DNA of 64,000 nt, taken from NCBI GenBank assembly GCA_963739795.1, contig CAVUBL010000021.1:372001-436000 (forward strand), given 5' to 3'. The DNA is from CAVUBL01 sp963739795. Its GTDB lineage: Bacteria > Acidobacteriota > Thermoanaerobaculia > Multivoradales > DATKCC01. This document shows positions 32,773 through 41,227 of the stretch, piece after piece. Positions within the stretch are counted from its first letter, which is position 1; each line of letters starts with the position of its first letter. Below the pieces are notes generated by a model that was given only the letters and a program-made list of their open reading frames with translations, had not been told where the DNA came from and searched no databases. Position numbers and translations under genes: made by a program.

Positions 32773-34031
32773 GCGGGCACCCGCCCGAGAGACGTTTCCA
32801 GGTAGCGGAAGCGAGGGGTCAGCTCACCGCGGTGGGTGAGGACCGCCTCGAGGACCGCGGCCGGCAGGGCCAGGTGCTCGAAGTCGACGTCGAAGTCGGC
32901 GCCCACCAGGCCGCCCAGGAAGGGGAAGAGGGCGTCGCCGAAGTGCTCGGAGGACTCCCGTGGCAGCTCGGCCGGCAGGTTGTCGACGGCGAGGATCACC
33001 GGCCCGCGGCCCTCGACTCCGGACGTGACCTGACGGGTCGAGGGATCGGCCACGAACACCGGGTCGCCGGGATCGGTGGCGCGGACGGTCGCCTCGATGG
33101 AGCCCGCGATGTCGCAGGAGAGGTCGGCGATCACCCGCAGCCTCGGCGGCTCCGGGGCCGCGGTCTCCCAGAGCGCCTCGAGGTCGTCCCAGGTGACCAG
33201 GCGCGGGTCCTGGGGGTCCCAGTAGATGCCGTTGATCAGCACGGAGAGATAGGGCAGGTGACGGGCGAAGCGGCGCCGGTTCTCGCGCCGGAAGACCACC
33301 TTGTAGAGGGTCCGGTGGGACCGCTCGCGCCGGGCGGCGAGGTCGGGGAGCTCCTCGGGGTGGACCTCGACCACCGGCAAGCGGTCGAGGACCTCCTGCG
33401 CGCCCCGGGCGACGTTGCCGCCGCCGGTGATGCCGATGACGAGGGGCTGGACCGGAAGGGGCAGTCCCCGCCCCCGGATGGCGCGGCCCACCGGACCGGC
33501 GAGCTCGTCCAGGGCCTGCTCGAGGCTCGAGTAGGCGGTCGCCTGGCGCACGCCGGCCAGGGGGGTGTCGAAGCCCTCGGCGGCCAGCCGCCGACCCAGG
33601 GTCCAGAGAGCGTCGATCATGCCGGCGTGCCCGGCCTGGCGGCCGAAGAAGAGGAGGCGCTTGCCGTAGCGATCGACGATCGGCTCGTAGTCGATGAGGG
33701 ACGCGCCGTTGTCCAGGGCACGGCGCAGGATCGGCAGGTTGTGGCGCTGTCCCTTGATGAGGTGGAAGAAGGCGAGGTGGGGCTTGCCCGGCACCAGCGC
33801 CTCGGCCGGCACCTCCTTGATCCCCAGGATCACCCGGCAGGCGGAGAGGTCGTCCTGAACCAGGGCGCCGGCGTCGCGGTACTCCTGGTCGGTGAAGACC
33901 CGGGTCTCCGACGGCTCGACCGCTACGGTGTGGCCGTGCTCACGCACCAGCTCCTCGACATGGGTGGGCGTGAGGGGCGCGCGGCGCTCCCAGCGGTTCT
34001 TCGTCTCCCTGCGGATTCCCAGGTCGATCAT
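32769..34031 (-). CDS. Lysine-ketoglutarate reductase-like protein (AlaDH/PNT N-terminal family)
   Basis: The 420-residue protein has the start typical of saccharopine-forming LKR, IGIRRETKNRWERRAPLTPT-like (here LGIRRETKNRWERRAPLTP), then FFHLIKGQRHNLPILRRALD, IDYEPIVDRYGKRLLFFG and VIGITGGGNVARGAQEVLD. The latter is the nucleotide-binding loop. LINGIYWDPQDPRLVTWDDL and DISCDIAGS-like (LSCDIAGSIEAT) support LKR over alanine dehydrogenase. It would reductively condense lysine with 2-oxoglutarate. It overlaps both neighbours by 4 bp, indicating one operon of SpoU, LKR, SDH and MobA-like genes. Confidence 0.85.
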   Translation of the reverse strand: MIDLGIRRETKNRWERRAPLTPTHVEELVREHGHTVAVEPSETRVFTDQEYRDAGALVQDDLSACRVILGIKEVPAEALVPGKPHLAFFHLIKGQRHNLPILRRALDNGASLIDYEPIVDRYGKRLLFFGRQAGHAGMIDALWTLGRRLAAEGFDTPLAGVRQATAYSSLEQALDELAGPVGRAIRGRGLPLPVQPLVIGITGGGNVARGAQEVLDRLPVVEVHPEELPDLAARRERSHRTLYKVVFRRENRRRFARHLPYLSVLINGIYWDPQDPRLVTWDDLEALWETAAPEPPRLRVIADLSCDIAGSIEATVRATDPGDPVFVADPSTRQVTSGVEGRGPVILAVDNLPAELPRESSEHFGDALFPFLGGLVGADFDVDFEHLALPAAVLEAVLTHRGELTPRFRYLETSLGRVPA

Positions 34032-34735
34032 CGGCTCCTCTCGGGTGGTTGGTGGGACCGGGAAGCGGGGATGTTAGCACCGGCCGCGGGGGTCGCCTCG
34101 CCCCCCGCCCAGCGCCGGCACCACTCGACCATGGCGATGGCCGACGCCGCCCCGGCGTTGATCGATCGGGTGGAGCCGTACTGGGGGATGTGGAGGATCG
34201 CCCCGACCCGGGCCCGGGCCTCCTGCGAGAGCCCCGGCCCCTCCTGGCCGAAGAGGAGCACGCAGGCCTCGGGGATCTCGGCCTCCAGGATCGAGATCGA
34301 GCCCGGGAGGTTGTCGACGCCGACCAGGGGCAGGCCCTCGCCGGCGGCCCAGGCGGCGAAAGAGTCCAGGCTCTGGTGGTGTGACACGTGCTGGTAGACC
34401 TCCGTCATCATGGCCCCGCGCCGGTTCCACTTGCGCTTGCCGACGACGTGGACGGCCGCGGCCAGGAAGGCGTTGGCGTTGCGCACGACGGCGCCGATGT
34501 TGGGGTCGTGGAACCAGTTCTCGACCGCCACGTGGTACGGGTGACGCCGGCTGTCGAGATCGGCCCGGATCGCCTCGACCCTCCAGTACCTGTAGCGATC
34601 GACCACGTTCCGGCGGTCGCCGGCCGCGAGGAGGTCCGGATCGAGGTGCGGATCGCTCGGCCAGGGCTCGGGGTGCGGGCCGACGCCGACCTCCCGGGCT
34701 TCACGGCCCGGGTGCCGCGGAGCGTGCTCGGACAT
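34028..34735 (-). CDS. TrmH/SpoU-family RNA 2'-O-methyltransferase
   Basis: The 235-residue SPOUT methyltransferase has motif 1 DPNIGAVVRNANAF (with the RNA-contacting Arg/Asn), motif 2 LLFGQEGPGLS, and motif 3 IPQYGSTRSINAGAASAIAM forming the knotted SAM site. It methylates a ribose in tRNA or rRNA; which one cannot be told. I start at ATG 34735 (MSEHAPRHPG); the open frame extends further upstream without family similarity. It is the first gene of the operon with LKR and SDH, linked by an ATGA overlap, which is probably a chance neighbourhood. Confidence 0.87.
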   Translation of the reverse strand: MSEHAPRHPGREAREVGVGPHPEPWPSDPHLDPDLLAAGDRRNVVDRYRYWRVEAIRADLDSRRHPYHVAVENWFHDPNIGAVVRNANAFLAAAVHVVGKRKWNRRGAMMTEVYQHVSHHQSLDSFAAWAAGEGLPLVGVDNLPGSISILEAEIPEACVLLFGQEGPGLSQEARARVGAILHIPQYGSTRSINAGAASAIAMVEWCRRWAGGEATPAAGANIPASRSHQPPERSR

Positions 34736-34896
34736 CCGGCGATGGTATGACAGGGGGTTGTCGAGGCGCGGATCGCGGTCGAGGGCGAGCCGCTGCCCGG
34801 GTACACCGTCTCGGGCCACCGGCTGAGCGAGAGCGTCTCCACCGTGCTCCTTGAGCGGGTGGCGGTAAAAAGGCGGCATGATGTAAGCTCACCGGA
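34736..34896. other. Divergent intergenic region with a possible coding relic
   Basis: A short open stretch on the plus strand from about 34755 reads IAVEGEPLPGYTVSGHRLSE and looks protein-like but has no start or family I recognise. It may be a relic of a deleted gene. No promoter boxes are clear. Confidence 0.3.
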
Positions 34897-35952
34897 ATGG
34901 CCTGGGAGTCCCGGCGCGCGCCCCACGGACGCGGGGCCACCGACAATCCGCCGAACCGGTTCGAGCGGATCGAGGTGGCGCTCGAGGGCGAGACCCCCGA
35001 GAGGGTCGAGACGGCCTACCTGCGCGACACGTCGCGCTCGGTGATCGCCACCAACGACAGCCCGGACGTGGGATTCGACGCCTCGCTCAATCCCTATCGC
35101 GGGTGCGAGCACGGCTGCAGTTACTGCTACGCCCGCCCGACCCACGAGTACCTGGGGTTCTCGGCCGGCCTCGACTTCGAGAGCCGCATTCTGGTCAAGG
35201 AGGACGCCCCGGAGCTGCTGCGGCGCGAGCTCGCCTCGCCCCGCTGGCGCCCCCGGGTGCTGGCCCTGTCGGGGGTGACCGACCCCTACCAGCCGGTGGA
35301 GCGGCGCCTGGAGATCACCCGCCGGTGCCTGGCGGTGCTCGCCGAAGTGCGCAACCCGGTGGCGGTGATCACCAAGAGCGCCCTGGTCGCCCGCGACGCC
35401 GATCTCCTGGCCGAGCTGGCAGCCCACGGGGCGGCGAGCGTGGCGCTCTCGGTCACCACCCTCGACGGCGAGCTGGCGCGCCGCATGGAGCCGAGGGCAT
35501 CGCACCCCCGGCGGCGGCTGGAGGCGGTGGCGCGCCTGGCCGAGGCGGGCGTCCCGGTGGGGGTGATGGTGGCTCCGGTGGTGCCGGCGATCACCGATCA
35601 CGAGATCCCACGCATCCTCGAGGCCGCCGCCGAGGCGGGTGCCGGCCACGCCGGGTTCATCCTGATGCGACTGCCGGGCGCGGTCGCGGGCCTCTTCGAG
35701 GGCTGGCTCGAGGAGCACTTCCCGGACCGCAAGGAGAAGGTGCTGAACCGCGTCCGGGAGCTCCGCGCCGGCCGGCTCAACGACCCCCGCTTCGGCTCGC
35801 GGATGCGCGGCGAAGGGCCGTTCGCCGAGCAGGTGAAGGCCCTCTTCGAGCAGTCGCGGCGGCGCTACGGCCTGGGCGATCGGGGTCCGGGGCTCTCGAC
35901 CGCCGCCTTCCGTCGCCCCGGCGGCGAGCAGCTCGCGCTGTTCCGGTTATAG
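34897..35952 (+). CDS. PA0069-family radical SAM protein
   Basis: The 351-residue protein has the iron-sulfur motif in NPYRGCEHGCSYCYARPTHE (Cys-x3-Cys-x2-Cys, about 66-85), followed by EYLGFSAGLDFESRILVKED. These are typical of the PA0069/spore-photoproduct-lyase-like subgroup. The TIM-barrel half includes LSGVTDPYQPVERRL and VGVMVAPVVPAITDHE. The reaction catalysed is not established. It is a single gene, divergent from the SpoU operon, and followed after 152 bp by the V-ATPase operon. Confidence 0.9.
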   Translation: MAWESRRAPHGRGATDNPPNRFERIEVALEGETPERVETAYLRDTSRSVIATNDSPDVGFDASLNPYRGCEHGCSYCYARPTHEYLGFSAGLDFESRILVKEDAPELLRRELASPRWRPRVLALSGVTDPYQPVERRLEITRRCLAVLAEVRNPVAVITKSALVARDADLLAELAAHGAASVALSVTTLDGELARRMEPRASHPRRRLEAVARLAEAGVPVGVMVAPVVPAITDHEIPRILEAAAEAGAGHAGFILMRLPGAVAGLFEGWLEEHFPDRKEKVLNRVRELRAGRLNDPRFGSRMRGEGPFAEQVKALFEQSRRRYGLGDRGPGLSTAAFRRPGGEQLALFRL

Positions 35953-36104
35953 GATGGTCGCCGCGCGGTCTCCGGAGGCTGTCGACCTCTCCGGCGGGCC
36001 GAGACGGAGCGGTCGCTTCAGAATCCCAGCGATTCCTCCCGACGACCTACCCTTCGGGGTGTGGAGCGGGGAGGCATGGATGTTGGACACCGAGGGGAAG
36101 CAAC

Positions 36105-36827
36105 ATGGCAGAGATGCTCCAGGCACTGATCGACAAGCTCCAGTCCGAGGCTGTGGACGAGGCCGAGAGTCGGGCGCGGGCGATCGTGGAAGACGCGGAG
36201 GCGCGGGCGGAACGCCTGCTCGCCGAGGCCGAACGGCAGGCCGAGGAGCTCCGTCGCGAAGCGCTGCGCAGTGCCGAGTCGAGCCGCGAGCGCGGCGAGC
36301 GGGCGCTCGAGCAGGCGGCCCGCGACCTCCTCCTGCGCCTGCGCGAGAACGTGCTGGCGACCGTGCAGGAGCTCGCACGCCCCGGTCTGGCCCAAGCCCT
36401 CGACGTGGACACGTTGCGGCGGATGCTGGTCACCATGGTGGAGACTTACGCGGCCCGCGACGGCGCGCCGCGGCGCGCGACGGCGCTGCTCGCCGAGACG
36501 GATCGCGCCCACCTTGCGGCGCACTACGCCGACCTGTTCCGCGAGGCGCTGGTCGCCGGCGTCGAGCTGCAGGCCGACCCGGACGTCGACCACGGATTCC
36601 GCCTCCGCTTCGACGGCCAGGAGGTGGAGCACGACGTCACGCTCGACGCCCTCTCGAGCTCCCTGGCCTCGATGGTGCATCCCGACCTGGCCTCGCTCTT
36701 GCGCCGGGTGTCCGCCGGCTCGACGCCCGCGGACACCGGCGGCGAGGCTGCCCCGCCCCAGTCCGAGCCCACCGAAGCCACCCAGGCGCCGACGACGGAC
36801 GCCGTCGCGACCGAGCCTCACTGCTAG
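36105..36827 (+). CDS. atpE: V-type ATP synthase subunit E
   Basis: The 240-residue protein has a long N-terminal amphipathic coiled coil (about 1-90, rich in EAERQAEELRREA heptads) and a compact C-terminal domain. It forms the peripheral stalk that holds the V1 head to subunit I. The start at ATG 36105 has GAGGGGA 6 bp upstream. A low-complexity Pro/Thr-rich tail of about 30 residues ends the protein. It is the first gene of the V-ATPase operon. An inverted-repeat element begins on the base after its stop codon, separating it from the rest of the operon. Confidence 0.85.
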   Translation: MAEMLQALIDKLQSEAVDEAESRARAIVEDAEARAERLLAEAERQAEELRREALRSAESSRERGERALEQAARDLLLRLRENVLATVQELARPGLAQALDVDTLRRMLVTMVETYAARDGAPRRATALLAETDRAHLAAHYADLFREALVAGVELQADPDVDHGFRLRFDGQEVEHDVTLDALSSSLASMVHPDLASLLRRVSAGSTPADTGGEAAPPQSEPTEATQAPTTDAVATEPHC

Positions 36828-36987
36828 GAGCTTGTGAATGAACCTCCGACCTACTGCGGCCGTCCCCGCATCACCCCTCGCGGCGTTGCGCCTCCTCGAC
36901 GTAGGCCCCGCTTCGCCTGCGTCGGCGCGCCTTGCGAGCGGCGCGCGGGAACGCCCTCGCGACGGCCGGAGATTCATTCACAAGCTC
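36828..36987. mobile_element. MITE-like element M2 inside the V-ATPase operon
   Basis: Terminal arms 36828-36848 and 36967-36987 pair at 20 of 21 positions, with a further inner stem CGGCCGTC/GACGGCCG. The central 45 bp (about 36878-36925) match the core of M1 at 7872-7919, including CTCCTCGACGTAGGCCCCGC. The arms differ from M1. It starts directly after the atpE stop and ends 12 bp before the next gene. Confidence 0.72.
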
Positions 36988-36999
36988 TGAGACGACGCC

Positions 37000-37539
37000 G
37001 TGTACCCCTACCTGGTCGCGAGCCTGCCGCGCCTTCAGCTCGGTGCGCCCGTCCCGATCTCCCGGGACGAGCTGGCACGACGTTGCCGCGAGCTGCTGCC
37101 GGAAGAGGACGCGCGCGAGGCGACCGCCGCCCTCGAAGGGCGCACCGAGGCGGTGAGCACCGCCGCCGGCCGCCGCTGGCACGACCTGGACACCCAGCTT
37201 CGCAACGCGGTCGCCCGGCGGCGCGCCCAGGCCCTCGATACGCCGGCTCCGCCCCACTTGCGGCCCCACGCCGGCTATCGCACCGACGTCGATGCCGCCG
37301 TCGAGGCGGCCTTCGCCGAAACCGATCCCGCGCGCCGCGAGCGCTCCCTGGACGAGCTGCGCTGGCGCCTGCTCGGGGAGATCGAGGCCGTCGACCGCTG
37401 GGGTCTGCCGGCGGTTCTCGCCTACGCCCTGCGCCTGCGCCTGGCCGAGCGCTGGGCGCGCTTCGACACCGAGGCCGGCTGGGCCGCGCTCGACGGCTTC
37501 CTGGCCGACCTGGAGACCGGTCATGAATCAGACCACTAG
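37000..37539 (+). CDS. DUF2764 V-ATPase-associated protein (subunit C-like)
   Basis: The 179-residue alpha-helical protein starts with GTG as MYPYLVASLPRLQLGAPVPI and includes RRERSLDELRWRLLGEIEAV. DUF2764 proteins occupy the place of subunit C in spirochaete and Bacteroidetes-type V-ATPase operons (between E and A), as here. It likely forms the central socket linking the rotor ring to subunit D. Its last 17 bp overlap atpA. Confidence 0.8.
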   Translation: MYPYLVASLPRLQLGAPVPISRDELARRCRELLPEEDAREATAALEGRTEAVSTAAGRRWHDLDTQLRNAVARRRAQALDTPAPPHLRPHAGYRTDVDAAVEAAFAETDPARRERSLDELRWRLLGEIEAVDRWGLPAVLAYALRLRLAERWARFDTEAGWAALDGFLADLETGHESDH

Positions 37540-39262
37540 CTCCGGACGCATCGTCGCGGTCAACGGCAACCTGTTGAGCGCCTCGTTCGACGCGCCGGTG
37601 GCGCTCAACGAGGTCGCCTTCGCGTGCCTCGGGGACCTCAAGTTGAAGGCCGAGGTGGTGCGCGTGCGCGAGGAGGTCGTGGACCTCCAGGTGTTCGAGG
37701 ACACCACCGGCCTGGCCCTCGGCGACGCCGTGGAGTTCACCGGCGACCAGCTCACCGCGACGCTGGGCCCCGGACTGCTCGGGCAGGTCTTCGACGGTCT
37801 CCAGAACCCGCTGCCGACCCTGGCGCGGGAGAGCGGCGCCTTCCTCGAGCGGGGAGTGACTCTGCCGGCCCTCGACGCCGAGCTCCGCTGGGTGTTCACC
37901 CCGGCGCTCGAGCCCGGCGCCCGGGTGCGCGCCGGGGACACGCTGGGCACGGTCCCCGAGGGGCCGGTCAGCCACCGGATCATGGTCCCCTTCGGCCTCG
38001 AAGGCCGGTGGACGGTGGCGGAGCTGGTCGGCGCGGGAGAGCGGGCCGCCGGCGAGCCCGTCGCCACGCTGGAGGACGAGCGGGGCCGCCGGCTCGAGGT
38101 GACCATGCTCCAGCGCTGGCCGGTCAAGCGCCCGGTGCGCGCCTACCGGCGCCGGCTGGCGCCGAGCGACCCCCTGGTCACCAAGGTGCGCGCCATCGAC
38201 ACGCTCTTTCCCGTGGCGCTGGGCGGTACCTACTGCATTCCCGGCCCGTTCGGCGCCGGCAAGACAGTGCTCCAGCAGATCACCAGCCGCCACGCCGAGG
38301 TGGACGTGGTGGTGGTGGCGGCCTGCGGCGAGCGCGCCGGCGAGGTGGTGGAGACGCTCCGGGAGTTTCCCGAGCTCGTCGACCCGCGGAGCGGCCACAG
38401 CCTCATGGAGCGCACCATCATTATCTGCAACACCAGCTCCATGCCGGTGGCCGCGCGGGAGGCGAGCGTCTACACCGCCGCGACTCTGGCCGAGTACTAC
38501 CGCCAGATGGGGCTCCACACGCTGCTCCTGGCCGACTCCACCTCACGCTGGGCCCAGGCGCTGCGCGAGCTCTCCGGGCGCCTGGAGGAGATTCCCGGCG
38601 AGGAGGCGTTCCCGGCGTACCTGGAGTCGGTGGTCGCCGCCTTCTACGCCCGCGGCGGAGTCGTGGAGCTGCGCGACGGCCGGCGCGGGTCGCTGACCAT
38701 CGGCGGCACCGTCAGCCCGGCCGGCGGCAACTTCGAGGAGCCGGTGACGCAGGCCACCCTCAAGGTCGTCGGCGCCTTCCACGGCCTGTCCCGCGAGCGC
38801 TCCGACGCCCGCCGCTACCCGGCCATCGACCCGCTGGAGAGCTGGAGCCACTACGGCGGAGTCGCCGACCCGGACGACCTCGCGGTCGCCAACGCCACCC
38901 TGCACGAGGGCCACGAGATCGATCAGATGATGAAGGTGGTGGGCGAGGAGGGAACCTCCCTCGACGACGTCGTCACGTACCTGAAGGCGGAGTACCTCGA
39001 CGCCGCCTACCTGCAACAGGACGCCTTCCACGACGTCGACGGGGCCACCGGCGCCGAGCGCCAGGGCCACGTCTTCCGGCGTATCGCCGAGGTCCTGCGC
39101 GCGCCGATGCGCTTCGCCGACAAGGACCGCGCCCGCCGCTTCTTCCAGGAGCTGACGCAGCGGACCAAGGAGTGGAACCTCGTCCCCAGGGACGACCCGG
39201 AGTTCGAGACGCTCGAGGCCGACCTCGAGGCCCGGGTGCGGGAGGTGAGCGCCCATGCGTAA
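37523..39262 (+). CDS. atpA: V-type ATP synthase subunit A (catalytic)
   Basis: The 579-residue catalytic subunit has the P-loop GPFGAGKTVL at 241-250, the catalytic-Glu region ACGERAGEVVETLREFPEL, and LLADSTSRWAQALRE. The A-type non-homologous insert lies at about 120-200. It hydrolyses or makes ATP at the A-B interfaces. ATG 37523 lies inside the preceding gene, and its last bases overlap atpB by 8 bp, so the products are coupled. Confidence 0.96.
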   Translation: MNQTTSSGRIVAVNGNLLSASFDAPVALNEVAFACLGDLKLKAEVVRVREEVVDLQVFEDTTGLALGDAVEFTGDQLTATLGPGLLGQVFDGLQNPLPTLARESGAFLERGVTLPALDAELRWVFTPALEPGARVRAGDTLGTVPEGPVSHRIMVPFGLEGRWTVAELVGAGERAAGEPVATLEDERGRRLEVTMLQRWPVKRPVRAYRRRLAPSDPLVTKVRAIDTLFPVALGGTYCIPGPFGAGKTVLQQITSRHAEVDVVVVAACGERAGEVVETLREFPELVDPRSGHSLMERTIIICNTSSMPVAAREASVYTAATLAEYYRQMGLHTLLLADSTSRWAQALRELSGRLEEIPGEEAFPAYLESVVAAFYARGGVVELRDGRRGSLTIGGTVSPAGGNFEEPVTQATLKVVGAFHGLSRERSDARRYPAIDPLESWSHYGGVADPDDLAVANATLHEGHEIDQMMKVVGEEGTSLDDVVTYLKAEYLDAAYLQQDAFHDVDGATGAERQGHVFRRIAEVLRAPMRFADKDRARRFFQELTQRTKEWNLVPRDDPEFETLEADLEARVREVSAHA

Positions 39263-40577
39263 GGTCTACACCCGCCTGCGGTCGATCAGCGGCAACGTGG
39301 TCACCGTGGCGGCCGCCGACGCCACCTACCGGGAGATCGCCCAGGTGAGCTGGGAGGGGGGCAGCTCGCTGGCCCAGGTCATCCGCCTGGAGGCGGGACG
39401 CGCCAGCCTCCAGGTCTTCGCCGGCAGCCGCGGCATCCCCACCGACGCCCATGTGCGCTTCCTGTCGACACCGCTGACGCTGCCGTTCTCCTACGGCCTG
39501 CTCGGCCGCGTGCTGGACGGCGCCGGCCGCCCGCGCGACGGCCGCGCGCCCCTGGACGATCCCGGCATCGAGGTCGGCGGCCCCTCGGTCAACCCCAGCG
39601 TGCGGATCATCCCGCGGCGCATGGTGCGGACCAACATCCCCATGATCGACGTCTTCAACACGCTGGTGGAGAGCCAGAAGCTCCCCATCTTCGCCCCCGC
39701 CGGCGAGCCGGCCAACGAGCTGCTGGCGCGGATCGCCATGCAGGCCCAGGTCGACGTCATCGTCCTCGGCGGCATGGGCCTGAAGCACGACGATTACCTG
39801 GCGCTGCGCGGGCGGCTGGAATCGGCCGGCGCGCTGACCCGGTCGGTGATGGTCGTCCACACCTCGGCCGACCCGGCGGTGGAATGCCTCCTGGTGCCCG
39901 ACCTGGCGCTGGCCGCCGCGGAGCGTTTCGCCCTCGACGGCCGGCGGGTGCTGGTGCTGCTCACCGACATGACCAACTTCGCCGACGCCCTGAAGGAGGT
40001 CGCCATCTCCATGGAGCAGGTGCCGTCGAACCGCGGCTACCCGGGCGACCTCTACAGCCAGCTCGCGGCGCGCTACGAGAAAGCGGTGGACTTCGAGGAC
40101 GCCGGCTCGATCACCATCCTGGCCGTCACGACCATGCCGGGCGACGACGTCACCCACCCGGTGCCCGACAATACCGGCTACATCACCGAGGGACAGCTCT
40201 ATCTGCGCGGCGGGCGCATCGAGCCGTTCGGCAGTCTCAGCCGCCTGCGCCAGCTCGTCAACGGCCGCACCCGGGACGACCACCGGGCGCTGATGAACGC
40301 CATGGTCCAGCTCTACGCCGACGCCGTCTCCTCGCGGGAGAAGCGGGCCATGGGCTTCGCCGTGAGCTCCTGGGACGAGCGGCTGCTGCGCTACGCCGAG
40401 CTGTTCGAGGCGCGGATGATGGACCTGGACGTCGACCTGCCCCTCGAGGCCGCCCTCGACGAGGGGTGGCGGGTCCTGGCGACCTGCTTCGATCCGCCCC
40501 AGACCGGCCTCTCGGGCGCCCTGGTGGAGCGGTATTGGCCGGCGAGCGCCGACTCGGCCGCAGGGAGCGCGGCTTGA
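39255..40577 (+). CDS. atpB: V-type ATP synthase subunit B
   Basis: The 440-residue non-catalytic nucleotide-site subunit reads IDVFNTLVESQKLPIFAPAG, where a degenerate P-loop replaces GxxxxGKT, as is normal for B. LVLLTDMTNFADALKEVAIS and VTHPVPDNTGYITEGQLYL follow. It alternates with A in the V1 hexamer. Its stop overlaps the TTG start of atpD. Confidence 0.96.
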   Translation: MRKVYTRLRSISGNVVTVAAADATYREIAQVSWEGGSSLAQVIRLEAGRASLQVFAGSRGIPTDAHVRFLSTPLTLPFSYGLLGRVLDGAGRPRDGRAPLDDPGIEVGGPSVNPSVRIIPRRMVRTNIPMIDVFNTLVESQKLPIFAPAGEPANELLARIAMQAQVDVIVLGGMGLKHDDYLALRGRLESAGALTRSVMVVHTSADPAVECLLVPDLALAAAERFALDGRRVLVLLTDMTNFADALKEVAISMEQVPSNRGYPGDLYSQLAARYEKAVDFEDAGSITILAVTTMPGDDVTHPVPDNTGYITEGQLYLRGGRIEPFGSLSRLRQLVNGRTRDDHRALMNAMVQLYADAVSSREKRAMGFAVSSWDERLLRYAELFEARMMDLDVDLPLEAALDEGWRVLATCFDPPQTGLSGALVERYWPASADSAAGSAA

Positions 40578-41227
40578 GCCACGTCCGCGCCAGCAAGCAG
40601 GAGCTCAAGCGCCAGCGCGACGCCCTGGCCCGCTTCCGGCGCTACCTGCCGACGCTCCAGCTCAAGCAGCGCCAGCTCCAGGTGGAGGTGCGCCGGGCCC
40701 GGGCCGCGCGGGAGGCGAGCTCCGCCGCCGCCGCCGAGCTGCGCGCCGGGCTCGCCCCCTGGGTCGCCCTGCTCGCCGAGCCCCTGGACCTCGCCGCCCA
40801 CCTGTGCCTCGTCGAGCTCCGGATCGGCCGGGAGAGCATCGCCGGCGTCGAGGTGCCCGCCTGGGAGGGCCTCGAGCTGCGCCGCTCGGTGCCCGACCTC
40901 CACGCGACGCCGCCGTTCCTGGACGACGCCCTGGACGCCCTCGCCCGCCTGGCCGAGCTCGCCGCCGAGCTGGCGGTGCTCGAGGAGCGCGAGCTGCGCC
41001 TCGGCGCGGAGCTGCGCACGACCACGCAACGGGTCAACCTGTTCGAGAAGGTCAAGATCCCCGAGGCCCGGCAGGCCCTGCGCAAGATCCGTATCGCCCT
41101 CGGGGACCTCCAGGCCGCCGAGGTGGTGCGCGGCAAGATGGCCAAGGCCCGAAGCCGGGCACGGGCCGAGCTCGAGGCTCAGATCCCAGCCCAGATCGAA
41201 GCTCAGCCAGGGGAGGCCCACGCGTGA
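40574..41227 (+). CDS. atpD: V-type ATP synthase subunit D (central shaft)
   Basis: The 217-residue protein consists of two long antiparallel helices: an N-terminal KQELKRQRDALARFRRYLP and a C-terminal RTTTQRVNLFEKVKIPEARQ, which is the family signature. It is the rotating shaft inside the A3B3 head. The TTG start overlaps the atpB stop as TTGA; this start is chosen because the family begins at HVRASKQEL. The stop overlaps the GTG of atpI. Confidence 0.92.
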   Translation: MSHVRASKQELKRQRDALARFRRYLPTLQLKQRQLQVEVRRARAAREASSAAAAELRAGLAPWVALLAEPLDLAAHLCLVELRIGRESIAGVEVPAWEGLELRRSVPDLHATPPFLDDALDALARLAELAAELAVLEERELRLGAELRTTTQRVNLFEKVKIPEARQALRKIRIALGDLQAAEVVRGKMAKARSRARAELEAQIPAQIEAQPGEAHA

